Of a DNA stretch of 64,000 bases, positions 47,829-60,398 are shown one piece after another. The stretch covers positions 35,442,366-35,506,365 of the forward strand of contig OZ026833.1 in the NCBI GenBank assembly GCA_964023205.1, read 5' to 3'. The position numbers and the translations under genes are program-made. This stretch comes from Lutraria lutraria. Lineage: Eukaryota; Mollusca; Bivalvia; Venerida; Mactridae. The notes under the pieces were generated by a model. It saw nothing but the letters and a program-made list of their open reading frames with translations. It was not told the DNA's origin and did not search any database. How positions within the stretch are numbered: position 1 is the first letter of the stretch; every line of letters begins with the position of its first letter.

Positions 47829-48011
47829 TTTGAATGCGGTTACCTGTCTGGTTAATTACTTACCATGATCAAAGAGGTCGGTAAGTTTAACCCCGGTTAA
47901 TATCTGGTAAAATTTACCGGCGTCTTATATACAAATGCTTACCACGTTTTAACCAAGAATTTAACCAGTGGTTAAATTTAACCATGGGTTAAACGGTTTA
48001 TACAAATGGCT

Positions 48012-49061
48012 AAGCATAAATACTCCCATAATTCTTAGCGAAAACATGGCGTCATGTTGACTTTCAAGTGTTCGCACATGTGCAGTTTAACAAAATAGAG
48101 TGTTTACACCTTGGATTCACTTAAAACTACTGAGCTATCCTGTAGACTATATACCTATGGTACTATTTGGAAAGAAATTTTTTACAAGGAATAAAGGATT
48201 TAATAAGAAACAGGTGGACGAAAAGTCCGACATTCAACAAAGTAAAGTTTGGAAACGGAGATAAAAGCCGGTCATTATTTGGTTACATACACATGTGTTT
48301 GATCTGCTATTCAAATAGGTCAAACTATGTATCTAATTTATGGTGACTGGCATAAACATCGAAATAAACTTTGGGAGCCTTGATTTAACAGAAATTATGG
48401 ATACTTTAAAGTAAACATTTAAACTCGCGTAAATAACATATATGTACGTAATACGAGGGGTGTACCAATATTGTTACACAAGGATAGCAATGATACTCTT
48501 GAATCTGAAATTAAAAAGAAAATAATTGTAATGCATAGAGTTATTTAAGAAGAATATTGCTAGTTTCTCAAGACAATTAGCCTGCTGCCAAACATATAAA
48601 ATGGCAGAAATATGCCCTTAATCTATCTCAAACGCCTCAGACATGATAATCTAGAGACAACTGAAGGAAAAAAGCAGAAAGTATGCAATGATTAATAAAA
48701 ACAATTCACGAACCGTTGTTTGACTGATTTTATACAATTTCCTGATCCAACTAGCCAGTTTACTTAAATTATACAACTGAATATCAAGACTTATAAACAA
48801 AATCGATTTAACAAAGCAGAGCACCTTTGCGAGTCCTAAGAAAGGGTTAAGCTATTAAAAAGTCCGATCTTTATTGTATAGCACCTTTCATTTAAAAATC
48901 GATGTCAGTTTCCTAATGATGGTACTACATAATATTTTTTGAAAAGATAAGATTTGTTGATAGCAAATACGAAAATATTGTCTGATAAAGTTTTAAAAAA
49001 AAACCAGTCCTTAACCCTAAATTCTGCACAATAAAGGAAATAACTCGGTTAAAACGCAGTA
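48012..49061. other. Non-coding spacer
   Basis: Nothing recognisable lies between the Harbinger right end and the inverted composite repeat copy. Confidence 0.5.
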
Positions 49062-49800
49062 AACCTCCGCCGGTTTGTTTTTGCCGCGCCGGTCTTTGGC
49101 AAATACAGCCCCCACTTTTACGCGTTTTTGAGAAACAAAAACATTATTAAATTGTAGCATTTAGTTACTTATTAACAAATTGTAAGTCCCATGTTTCTAT
49201 CTTTACTAGTTTTCTTGAAAAATTCAAAGAAAAACTGTCTTTGCCATGGCAAACGGCGTTTTGCCATGGCAAATCGGTATTTTGCCATGGCAAAATGCCT
49301 TGCCATGGCCGCCATGGCCTTGCCATGGCAAAAATATCAACACTTTTGCCATGGCAAAATTGCCATGGCAAAATTTTTTTTAATATCTAAAGAAACACTA
49401 TGTAAGGGTGTGTAGGTATCATAATTAACACAATTATTATGGTTTTGATCAATAAATATGAATTTTTAAATTTTAATTTTTGCCATGGCAAAAGTTTGCC
49501 ATGGCAAAATTTCCATGGCAAAATATTGCCATGGCAAATTAGTCATTTAGTAAAATTAACATTGTGAACATTAATTTCTGTACGAGATACAAAGTCAGCT
49601 GTGATTTGGCTTAGACCAGGGCTCGCATTTATGAGGCATCATATTTTTTTCTTACAATAAAAAATCTTATCATAAGATTATTGATATTTAAGCATGCACT
49701 TATTTTATCAAAGAAAATTAATAATTTTTATTTAAAAAAAAATGTTTTTAAGATATGTTGTTGCTACAGAATTTCCGGTTTTTCATTTCTCTTTAATTCT
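49062..49800 (-). mobile_element. Composite repeat, copy 3 (partial, inverted)
   Basis: It starts exactly at the shared end AACCTCCGCCGGTTTG and runs, inverted, parallel to 63790-63050 and 6815-6180, up to about CAGAATTTCCGGTTTTTCAT. The tRNA-like and 160-bp tandem parts are missing. It contains the richest palindrome clusters in the window and continues into the 523-bp tandem array. Confidence 0.8.
49241..49537. repeat. GCCATGGC palindrome clusters (copy 3)
   Basis: Eight perfect cores start at 49243, 49263, 49284, 49302, 49311, 49322, 49348 and 49362. A second cluster has cores at 49482, 49498 and 49528, plus one variant (TCCATGGC, about 49512). Most extend to TTTGCCATGGCAAA or longer. The longest is 18 bases, ATTTTGCCATGGCAAAAT at 49279-49296. 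Spacings are irregular (9 to 26 bases). Short frames on both strands are by-products of the repeat. Confidence 0.95.
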
Positions 49801-51212
49801 TAAAAATAAAAAGGAAGTGTTTTCTATGACGTTCGCGTCCATGCATGTGTTTGAATTTAAGAAATAAATCAATAATTCAGCGTAATACCATTATATATTT
49901 CCCTCACCATGCAATATATGTGTTAAAATTTGCAAATTTGCCATGATGTCACTGATAATGATAGCATTGTAATACCAACAATGAGTCCTATTAGTAATTA
50001 TCATATATGCAGAAGGGGCGGATCCAGGTTTTCAAACTAGGGGGCGTAATATTTGGGAACTGAATAATTGAATGCTATTTCATTAAATGAATGAATTAAT
50101 TAATGGTATTTTATGTCTATATATGATCGAGAACTTTGAGGGGGCGCCCGCCATGCAGGCTACCTTCCCCCGTCTTACAATAAAAAAATCTTATCATAAG
50201 ATTATTGATATTTAAGCAGGCACTTATTTTATCAAAGAAAATTAATAATTTTTATTTAAAAAAAATGTTTTTAAGATATGTTGTTGCTACAGAATTTCCG
50301 GTTTTTCATTTCTCTTAAATTCTTAAAAATAAAAAGGAAGTGTTTTCTATGATGTTCGCGTCCATGCATGTGTTTGAATTTAAGAAATAAATCAATAATT
50401 CAGCGTAATACCGTTTTATATTCCCCTCACCATGCAATATATGTGTTAAAATTTGCAAATTTGCCATGATGTCACTGATAATGATAGCATTGTAATACCA
50501 ACAATGAGTCCTGTTAGTAATTATCATATATGCAGAAGGGGCGGATCCAGGTTTTCAAACTAGGGGGCGTAATATTTGGGAACTGAATAATTGAATGCTA
50601 TTTCATTAAATGAATGAATTAATTAATGGTATTTTATGTCTATATATGATCGAGAACTTTGAGGGGGCGCCCGCCATGCAGGCTACCTTCCCCCGTCTTA
50701 CAATAAAAAAATCTTATCATAAGATTATTGATATTTAAGCATGCACTTATTTTATCAAAGAAAATTAATAATTTTTATTTAAAAAAATGTTTTTAAGATA
50801 TGTTGTTGCTACAGAATTTCCGGTTTTTCATTTCTCTTAAATTCTTAAAAATAAAAAGGAAGTGTTTTCTATGACGTTCGCGCCCAGGCATGTGTTTGAA
50901 TTTAAGAAATAAATCAATAATTCAGCGTAATACCATTTTATATTCCCCTCACCATGCAATATATGTGTTAAAATTTGCAAATTTGCCATGATGTCACTGA
51001 TAATGATAGCATTGTAATACCAACAATGAGTCCTGTTAGTAATTATCATGTATGCAGAAGGGGCGGATCCGTGTTTTCAAACTAGGGGGCGTAATATTTA
51101 TGAACTGAATAATTGAATGCTATTTCATTGAATGAATTAATTTTAAATGGTATTTTATGTCTATATATGATCGAGAACTTTGAAGGGGCGCACGCTATCT
51201 TCCCCCGTCCCT
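49651..51212. repeat. Tandem array, three units of 523 bp
   Basis: Units begin at 49651, 50174 and 50697 (CTTACAATAAAAAATCTTAT) and are nearly identical. The third ends near CCCCCGTCC at 51210. The first about 150 bases of each unit are the composite repeat. The remainder contains AGGGGCGGATCCAGGTTTTC and a GGGGGCGCCCGCCATGCAGG block, reminiscent of hAT-type MITE ends, though no clean inverted repeat was found. The array seems to have formed after the composite repeat inserted. Confidence 0.9.
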
Positions 51213-52589
51213 TGAACCGCTAGTGCACAGTGTTATATTATCGTTTTGTAAGCTATGTCACATGTTTCGAATATAATCCTTCAGGGAAGTTCTATCTGAC
51301 TGATAGCCTGGACAATTCCAAATTTAAGGATTTCTCCAACCAGTTATTTTAAATATCCAACCAGTAGGGAACTATAGCGAGCAGCGCAAGTGATTTGTTT
51401 GTTCATTATTTTAACCAACAATACTCCATTTCCTCGAAATACAGCATTTAACCCCACATGAACAGAGACAACATCAAAATGTCAAATGATCTGGGCATGT
51501 ACACAGTCTTTTCGCTAACCCAGTCACAGCCGGAACCTTAGATAATGTCTATTTAAGCTAGTAAACTTTAACACAATTGTCTATTCCGGCTAATTGTAAA
51601 TTGTCTATTGTAAATTTTCAATAATCCATTAACAGCTGCTTTAATGAAATCAGTCCAAACACTGTGTACATGAATGACAGGCCAACAAACCCACAGGCAT
51701 TGGCGAATAGCCTATTGTTTCAATTCATACATGCATATTTTCTTGTCATGTCTTTATATTTAAAAAAAATTATCATGAATAAAAAATTAATTTAATTTAT
51801 CCTGCATCGGACAATTTGGGATTTTTATTCTTGAAAAGCAACTGCTACTCAGAATACAGCTTCTAATTTTAGAACAGGAGATACACTTGAATTGAATAGA
51901 GTTTCCCAGGGAGCTGTATACAAAAGCTTTTTGCAGATACAGCTCTCCAGGGAGCTATATTTGAAAGGATCCCTGTAGGGGGTGTCAGTTATCAGATCTA
52001 ATGAAGTCCAATATAGAATCTAGTTCCCTCTGCAGCTGAACTTTTTACAACTTATGCAGAAAGTAATTTTGTTTCTGCCCTAGCTGTTGCCAGTGATTTG
52101 GTAAATATGAGACTCTTTAAACATATATAAGTGGTACTAGATAACGGTGAAGCTAAATTTAGAATGTGAATTTAGAGTGTATATAACGGATATTTTAAGA
52201 TACACCGTTATTTGGATAACATCAGTAAATGGGGTACTGACTATATAAGATCCCTCTTTAATAAACATAAAATAAGTTAATATTTAAGTTACAAATAAAG
52301 TTAACTTACCTGAGACCAAATAACACAATTATAACAAGACTTTTAGAAGGATAAATGACATTCTACAGAGCTATTTTCCTTCTATAACAGGCGTCTTCCC
52401 CCTCAGGATAATCCTTTAAAATCATGCAGTTTTCCCCTAAAATTTAGTTTACATCCAAGGTTTTTCTTCCCCTTTTGCAAAAAAATATGAGTTATTCTTT
52501 CCCAAATTTGAAGAAAATGTCACTTTTCCTACCTGTGAAAAAAGCCCTGCACTACAATATTGTAACACACTGAGTGCATTACAGATTAA
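51213..52589. other. Non-coding DNA
   Basis: A partly palindromic pair of CCAGGGAGCT motifs lies at 51906-51957. A dispersed repeat piece shared with 3840-4045 lies at about 52370-52470. No gene is recognised. Confidence 0.45.
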
Positions 52590-53521
52590 AGACATTGAAC
52601 AGCTACTATATAAGTGCCCCCCCCCCCCCTCCCAAATCCACATGAGGTCTAATCTCTTAATTGTTTTATTGCCCCTAATGGGATTAATCCTGTCTTTTCA
52701 CAGTCAGCTAAGTGTCTGTAGACTTGACACCTAGTCATAGAGGGTCATAAATTTTATTGGTTTTTAAGGATAATTAGTTTATGGATAACTTCCTGTTGTT
52801 TTTGTAAGCATTTTATGTGATTAATTAATGGTGTCCTTTAATTACCAGATTATGTAAGAATAGTTAATGCATGAAAAATGCAACTGAATGCTTCTTCTAT
52901 TTCTAAATCAAATCATTCTATTTACACATGAAATTATTTATTACAAGATAAATATTATAATCTTAAAAATAACTTGCAAAGAAACTATGTTTATACAGGT
53001 ACTGCTTGAGAAATTATATTGGTTAGAAATATTTAACAGGTATAAAGGTGTTAGGATACGTTAGTATTAAATTCACAAAATGGACGTTTAATTTATCAAA
53101 ATCATCCAGACCTAACTAATTGGTGTGAGATACATGTATATTTGCTAATGTGTTTGAAGCGTTGAGCATTTATTTGAGTAATTAATGTCTTTAATCATAT
53201 AAAATTTCTTAATATTTTGCATTTAATATAAAGATAATTAAATCAAGAATATATATATACTTCAAAAAAAAAAAGAAAATTATATCTATATTTTCAATTA
53301 AACATTGAATCAATTTAAGTATCTATACAGTAGCTATAATTTTTATTAGCCATAAATTTAAATGACTGATTATGTAATTAGAAGCTAGTCTATCAATGAC
53401 CCTGTCAGTTTTATTGGACTCCCTACTGTGGAATATACAGGACTGCTGGGTCTTAGTCACATGCCTACGTCCCCGTGAGGGGTTTGACTTTAAAGGAAGA
53501 TAGATTCCTGGTTCAATGTCT
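52590..53521 (+). mobile_element. TTAA-flanked MITE family, long copy (932 bp)
   Basis: AGACATTGAACAGCTACTAT at the left end and CCTGGTTCAATGTCT at the right, each next to TTAA (52586-52589, 53522-53525), are the two ends of the 4318-4641 element in opposite orientation. The ends match well. The extra ~600 bases lie in the middle (about 52790-53385), AT-rich and without a coding frame, so this is either a less-deleted member or one with an insertion. Confidence 0.85.
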
Positions 53522-53525
53522 TTAA

Positions 53526-54648
53526 TGTAAAATTCACTTACAAGTCTACTCCTGTTTAGTATTTAGAAGTTATCATATGTAGAATTATTCTGACAGTTCC
53601 ACACGAATCTTACCGTTGAACCCTTTTAAATTTACAGCCCAACGGATTGACTACGTGTGTCACGCCAGAGATTATCATTATTTTACTTCTGTCTTAAAAA
53701 TCCCATCCTTATGTCCTCAGTTTGCGACTTGAATACTGTTCGACAATGCATATTATTGATGTGGTCAATATCTCTAGTTTGTCGTTTTTATGCCTGTCAA
53801 AACTATCTTTTTCAGAACTGTTTTCGTCCGGTAATCCCTTTAATGGTGTGCACTGTCAACAGAAATTCACATTATTGCTCAACTTAATATTTACATTAGT
53901 AAACAGCAGCCATCTTGCGTGCACTATGCGACAGTTATTACGCGGCCACCATTCTAAAATACACGGCCAGCGCTTTTTTAAGTAAAAATATTGTTGAGTA
54001 GGCCTAATTCAAACATTTTTAGAAGAAGAAAAGGTCAATATGAGGGTATCGTTATATATTTTATCGATACCATTCATGTTTTAATTAGAGATAATGAATA
54101 CATTAAACTTACATCAATTCAAGTTTCTCAGTAAGAACACGCGCTGTCACAAAAATTATACGAAGACGGCCTCACTATTTAAAGGATACATAAGATCGAC
54201 ACAGAGCCTTAATGTACATTTAAACACTGCTTTAAATTGCAGTTTAAATCAGTCAGTGATTAATATCATTTTACCATTGTCACACATTTCGGACACACAC
54301 CACACACCTCCATTTCATTGACGCAGCGTCAATAAAAAAGGTTATAATATATTTGACATTTTCCTTTTGAAAATAGATGACAGATTTTGTATTCCGGAAT
54401 AAAAATTAATAACTCTGATAACAACAGCACAAATTTAAGTATTAATAGCCTAATATTAGTATCGTGCTATTCCTGTCGCTCTTATTTCTGTTGTCTCGAA
54501 AAAAAACCATGATAACTGTTTTTAATTTAGAAAAAAATCTAACGTTACTTAACATGATAGATCATTGTTTGTAGTAAATAAAAAAATCAGCATGATTCAG
54601 TCATTATTGTAAGTACACATAGGCCGAAGTGTACCTATAAAAGTGCGT
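53526..54648. other. Non-coding DNA
   Basis: Several short overlapping frames exist at 53657-53985 and 54094-54321 but have no splice sites, domain or bias that supports coding. A GCCATCTTG motif at about 53909 could be a YY1-type site. Confidence 0.4.
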
Positions 54649-54649
54649 A

Positions 54650-54699
<50 letters not shown>
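54649..54699. repeat. Compound (TC)n(TA)n microsatellite
   Basis: An uninterrupted run of TC dinucleotides passes directly into TA dinucleotides. Confidence 0.95.
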
Positions 54700-54805
54700 C
54701 CATAAACGAAACGCATGTTCATGGATTATGGATTATATAATCTGTCATCAACTGAAATTGTACAGATTCCGAAAATCGGTGTATTTCACATCAGCATGGG
54801 GATTT

Positions 54806-54990
54806 ATTGAACAGCTCCTGTGTAAGCGACTAAAAACCACAGGAGGTCTTATCTCTCGTTTCATCTCCCACTGTGTCTGATCACGGTCAGTTTAGAATTT
54901 AGTGAAGAATAGGGTCATACATTTTACTGATGTATGGTGATGAGACATAGATAACAGAGATAAGCTGTTTCAGCTATCGCCTGTATAAAT
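54806..54990 (+). mobile_element. TTAA MITE family remnant
   Basis: ATTGAACAGCTCCTGTGTAA, CCACAGGAGGTCTTATCTC and AGGGTCATACATTTTACTG align with the left part of 52590-53521. The outer end and the right end are lost. Confidence 0.6.
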
Positions 54991-55523
54991 GCGTGTGTGG
55001 CTATTACTTTTCCCAAAATTGCTGATTTCACATGCGTAAATTTTTTATTTTCTGAAAGCTTATTATATAAACATTTGCTGCTGAGTTTTACAATCACTAA
55101 TTTTGACTAATAGCTTTATTACACTAGCTCCTGCTACCATTTAATATATATATATATTTATTTACTCGTACCATTTTTTCAGGACGATTACTTTTCTAGT
55201 GGGTATAGCAAAGATTAACTGAGAAAATATATATCTAGCAGATGTCTCATGTTTAAAACTTTCAGAAAACGGTATACAACAAATTTGACAAATCCTTTAA
55301 TTACTTTTCATGTTTCAATAAAAGGTTTATTAGATCATAATCGAAATAATTGCTAATATTAAGTATTTTGTTCGAAAATTAAACGCGAGTTACAGGCCAG
55401 GTGTAAATATTTCTTACAAGTTTAGTCAATAGTATTGTCAAACATCATGTTTAATTTCATTAATCATTGTTAATAAGACTTATTTCAAGCAAATGATAAG
55501 CGAAATTCACAATCGGGCGAAAC

Positions 55524-55735
55524 CCGTCTCCGTGGTAGCTGACTTCAAATCACTGTAACTTCTCATTGATAGAGGATCGTGGTTTCGAGTCCCGCTCCCG
55601 ACCATGACTCTTTATGTGAGAAAGTAGGCTGTTGCTTACGGAGAATGGGAGTCTAGTACTGGTTCTTCCAAGGAGCGATGCTTAGGTGAACTGTCCGCTT
55701 CATATGACTCTGACTGTTAAAAAGGTAAAACTCGA
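55524..55735 (+). mobile_element. tRNA-Ser-like SINE (family B), copy 2
   Basis: The head CCGTCTCCGTGGTAGCTGAC, the loop CTTCAAA, GGTTTCGAGTCCCGCTCC, and the body through GGTGAACTGTCCGCTTCATA correspond to the nested copy at 3103-3363. The D arm is shortened. The 3' end has no clear A-rich tail. Confidence 0.8.
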
Positions 55736-58700
55736 TTTGTATGATGAGCCTCTTAAATTTCTTCCGCAGACAAGCGTGCCCTGTTTAATGTTTTCATTAT
55801 TGCTTACAGAAAACCGTACCGATTAAACAATATGCTGGTCATGTTGTCATTGAATGCACGGGATTCACGAGCAATATGATTAGTGAAGTATACATTTCAC
55901 ATTGAGAAATTTCAGCTTACGAACTTCCTGTCAGTAAACGGTACTCCAAACTACATTTTACAAACGTCCTTATGTTGATTATGTGTCGCGCGTACCATTT
56001 TAATGATACATTTTGTGCATGTAAATATAGTGCTTGATTAAGTTAAGTTATCATGAATACCTCACTCCCATATAAAATATGATGTCGCGGGTATTAATTT
56101 TTGATAACACATGCGCAATGATGCGTGTACAGTTGAAACAGGTTTTCGGTTATTACTAGTATATCTTTTTCCATTTATTTGACGAGTTCTTCCTTATAAA
56201 ATCTGCTCTAGATTGTAGATTCAACTTGAAAACACCTTTACTTAATTCAATGTTTCTGAGGCAGACTTGAATGCTTTGATGATAAGCAAAGATTCAAAGA
56301 GCATAAAAAGCTGTTCCGTGATACATTTATAAAATTAGGTGTCATTTTGTACGGTCGCTAATTGTAACTTCACCTTTTTCTTGATCCACGTCTCACTTTG
56401 ATTAATATTAACAGTTAATAAACTAAGCAGTCTATACTTCGGCATTGTTGTCATAATAATTGCAGAAATTGTACAGTTTATGCACCCGTTCTATAGTCAC
56501 ATATTATTTGTGATTATTGGATTTTATTCCGTAATATGGAAGTGCATATTTAGATCAATTCAATTATTTGAAATACAAGACTTGTGACCTGGTGCATGTG
56601 CATGCCACACTATATACGCACACATTCTGGAATATACATAAGATGAATCATAACTTGCTAAATTTAATACTGATTTCAGTTGAGATAATAGATCTCGTCT
56701 CTGACGCATGGCTGACTTCATGTTATGAATAAGGTAAAGAAGCCGGGTAACAATCGATAGACTGCGTGAAAATCTTCAACTGGTTCCCGTTGACTTGTTT
56801 GTTCCTTTGGTGCACTGCAACATTGAGCGGGAACCAGTTAATGTAAACCGTTAAATCGATCAGACACCCGATAAGACCATAGATCCAACACACGGAACGT
56901 CTTTAATGATTTGGCCATTTCTTTTGCGTCAGTAAATACATTAATAATCTCATTAGAACCTTTCTAAAATTAGTACGAAGGTGTTTTTTTAATGAAATAA
57001 CACGTATTTTGTATTTAGTTTGAAAAGATTATTTTGTAGAACACATTATTTTTTTGTTGTATTCATAAAGCTTTGAAAATGTAAAAAGTGTTAAAAACTT
57101 TATATAAATTATTATTATTATTATTCATTATTGTTTCTGTCTTGAATACAAAATGTATTTATACAAATTTACGTATCATTGATCTGTCGATTAACAGGTG
57201 TAATATTCAATTAGAATTTAGAAGGTCTTGTATTAGATTTTACATAAAATTATCTTCGAGTATTCGTGCTGTAAAACACTAATAAAACCCGAATCGATAA
57301 AAATACTCGTTTAATCGTGTTTTATTTTTGTTTTAAAATGTGACAAGTTAGTAAAATAACATTTGCTTCATAAATCCATTAGTCTTTTACTTGCCCGCTA
57401 CTCAAGCAATTCCTCTGATACATATATTTTACTATCGATGAAGATATATGTATTTTATATACAAACTAGTAAAATGCAAATCTGCAGTATATACATTTAC
57501 CACCCGTGGTGTTTATTGACTATCGATCTATGTACCAGGACTATATATTAGCGACGCGGCAATTTGACCCTTCCTTAGATATTTCATTGACAGGCCGTTG
57601 ACCAATCAGATAACGGCATTTCCACTGACCTTCTGAAACCGACAGTACCATGTGTGAGATCAAACCGTTCAGTTGTTAAAAGATAAGAAAAAAAACTAAT
57701 CGTAACCAATAACATAAACGTTCTCACTTATAATTTTCTGGTACTGCAACAATCAATCAAATACAATGTGTCAGACCCATACATAATTTTCCTATTTTAT
57801 ATACAAAAAAGCCGAGCGTCAATATTCCTCTAAATAGCACCGAGATTACGTAACATTACACATTCTAAGACACGTATAGGAACATGATTTTATTTAGTAA
57901 CTTATACAAAACATAGTATCTCGTTACAAACATATGTATAAATACAATAAAGTTTGGATCATGTGACATCGTGAAGATTCAAAGAGTAGAAGAAAGACAG
58001 ATAATTAATGAAAACTAATAGTTCAAAAATTAAAGAGATTGAGCTATGCTTAAAATAACATGAATCAAGAAGCACGATTTAGATTTGTAAACTGCAAGTT
58101 ACTTATGAAAAAAAAAGCATCATATAGATTAGAATCTGGGTAATAATTTTTACCAAAAATAATAGTTACATCATGTCCACCTAGAAATATTAAGTATCGA
58201 CAACGACTGACTGTTTACGTAAAGAAAATGCATGATATGTGTATTTTGCTAGATTAATTATGTCTAATTTTTCAGTAGATAGCATGAGTTGAGTGAATTT
58301 GAAGACACTTGGGCGATCATAATAGTATTCTTGTTTTAAAAATTGCTTACGAATATTTATATATAGCAAGGTGGTTATCATCTTCGATGTCATTAGAATT
58401 ACATATCAGACATATGATAAATGCTAGAGCATTGAATTATGTGAATTCATCCTGCTTATATTGTAAGGCGAATATTCATTGATTGTGATTTATCATATTA
58501 TTGTATATTAACGGTAATATGTACATTGTACAATGTATTATAGTATATACTCTCCGTGTTTGGAGGAAATAAAGAGATATATATATACTTGTCGAAATAC
58601 TATTATACCAAGAATGAAAAAATACTTCTATAGCACGTTGTTAAAAACACAATATAGGGGTAGATTCTAATCTAAGTGTCAATTTTGTAATTTCTGGCAA

Positions 58701-59219
58701 CAAATACCTACTATATATATTTAATATTGGATGCAAACTGTAATTATCGCAGCTATTTTAATGATAAATATCATTAAATATAGTTTAATCGGACACGCGG
58801 TAAGTAGTATACATAATAAATTGGTACATACCAAGTTGTACACAGCTAATATTACAGATGATCATACAAATAAATAAATAAGTATTCGTTGCGAAACAAA
58901 CATATACTGTTTATAGCTTACTTAACACCTATATATATTAAAAAGTATATCATTAGAAAATTAAAACAAAACTATACTGCAGAATCGGGACAGATTTCTA
59001 CAGTTAATACATGCACAATCATACAACAAGTTTGCGGTAAAATTCTCATAATTTTTAGTAATAAAAACTAATTTAATTATTGGCTAGATTTTTTGACGTT
59101 ATGCACGGTATCAATACTTTAAATAATTGAGTAAAAAGTAGCACTTAGTAAAAAACACGTCTAGATAAATTATAACCAACATAGCAGCACAAGGCTTATA
59201 AATTTGCGACAGTCATGAA
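55736..59219. other. Non-coding DNA with a hairpin
   Basis: AACTGGTTCCCG at 56778-56789 and its inverse at 56828-56839 form a 12-bp perfect stem with a 38-base loop. A short ATT microsatellite lies at about 57108-57125. No gene is supported. Confidence 0.45.
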
Positions 59220-59545
59220 TAGCTATATGTAGCTCCTAGATGTAAGTGACTCCAAAAGCTGCGGGAGGTCGTAGTAGGGCTACGGGAGGTCGAATCTCTG
59301 AATGGTTTATTTGCCTTATCTGTCTTATCATGTGTGCATGTTAGATGTTGCAGTAGAAATCCATTGATTGGTACTGATGATAACTTTATGACTAATTAAC
59401 ATCCTGCTGATTTATATGCCAACTGATAATATAAGCAGAAGCTACGACCCGGTCTGCTTTATTACCCAGTACTGCACTGGACTGCCTGGTCAATAAATCA
59501 TATACCTCGCATTTGGACTGGTTAAATCCAGGAACATTGAAAAAA
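59220..59545 (+). mobile_element. TTAA MITE family, diverged copy
   Basis: GTAGCTCCTAGATGTAAGTG, GGGAGGTCGAATCTC, TTTATTGCCTTATCTGTCTTAT-like text, GGACTGCCTGGTC and AAATCCAGGAACATTGAAA follow the order of 52590-53521, at about the size of 4318-4641. The tips are degraded. Confidence 0.55.
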
Positions 59546-60355
59546 TCAGTAGGTCTAAGTAATTAATGCATCTAAATATTCGTTAACGTAGAATTAAAGT
59601 AAACCTGACAGTTCTTGTCGGGTGTTTGTACATGTATCTTTCTGTTCATTGAAATACTTAGGATGCAAAACCTTCGCTCGTTTCCTAGCGACGTAAGGCA
59701 CGTGATACCCAAAATGGCTTCTTCTGGAACTGTCACTGTTTAGAGATCTACATATTAACAGTAATTTTAAGCTAAACAAACATAATCAAGTGTGCATACT
59801 TACGTGTAAAGATCAATGAATAATAGAGGAATATTCATACAGCAAGGATAACTAATAAAGCTAACGGATTAGGCCGTGAAAGTGCTAGGAACTTGAGAGA
59901 ATAAAAACTTACTGTTACAGACTTGGATTAATGAATGGCGAGCACACAAGCTTATCGTGTATGATTGGTCAGTATACTAATCGGTCAACATATGCTTTAT
60001 GATTTTGTGCTTCGCTCAATGCTGCAAACGATTAGAATTAATTACAACAGACATATCCCAATAATAAAGCAAGGGTCTCCCCTGCTATCAGGTGATTACA
60101 ATTTATTTTATATTTGCACCTTCTCTCAGTATAATTTAAAATTGATTGGAGAATTTTTAGATAGGCTTTGTTATTTGAATGTGTCCAGGAGGGCCTATCT
60201 GATAACTATTTAGTCTGAACTTATTTGTGGCAATAAGACACTTCCTCAATTTGGCCTGTCTGCCGCAGTACAACAAAGAACAAAGCATCTTTGTGCACTC
60301 AAAATCCTCAGTTAAAAGCTGTTGGGCATGATAACTTACTTAATTTTACATTGTA
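59546..60355. other. Non-coding DNA with a promoter-like motif group
   Basis: GTTTCCTAGCGAC (59680-59692, RFX X-box-like), CACGTG (59699-59704) and AAAATGGCTTCTTCTGG (59710-59726) cluster in about 45 bases. The short frame that follows ends after nine codons. No gene is recognised. Confidence 0.35.
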
Positions 60356-60398
60356 GCAGTCTGGTATATTAATTATCGATCGACTGGGATATTTACCG

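Larger units (their letters stand above)
39937..48010. mobile_element. PIF/Harbinger DNA transposon (about 8 kb)
   Basis: The ends are inverted: GCCATTTGTATAAA at 39937-39950 and its complement at 47997-48010, followed on both sides by multiple GGTTAAA-type subterminal repeats. Inside are the two expected genes, convergent: a Myb/SANT-like DNA-binding protein (plus) and a DDE transposase (minus). In this superfamily both proteins are needed for transposition. Introns bring the element to 8 kb. Flanking bases are ACA on the left and TAA on the right, so the typical 3-bp duplication is not preserved. The transposase is broken, so the element is not autonomous as it stands. Confidence 0.9.

Noticed and set aside
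49165..49415. Overlapping frames on both strands rich in CHGK, AMAK and LPWQ words
   Set aside because: They are by-products of reading GCCATGGC palindromes in different frames. They repeat at 63285-63661 and have no domain or start context.
49241..49537. CRISPR-like array
   Set aside because: The repeats are short palindromes with irregular 1-18-base spacers in a eukaryotic genome. There are no cas genes or leader.
50315..51049. Two almost identical 70-codon minus-strand frames
   Set aside because: They are the same frame repeated by the 523-bp tandem unit, AT-rich, with no conserved domain.
53657..53985. Two overlapping plus-strand frames as coding exons
   Set aside because: Low-complexity hydrophobic peptides with no splice sites and no recognisable family.
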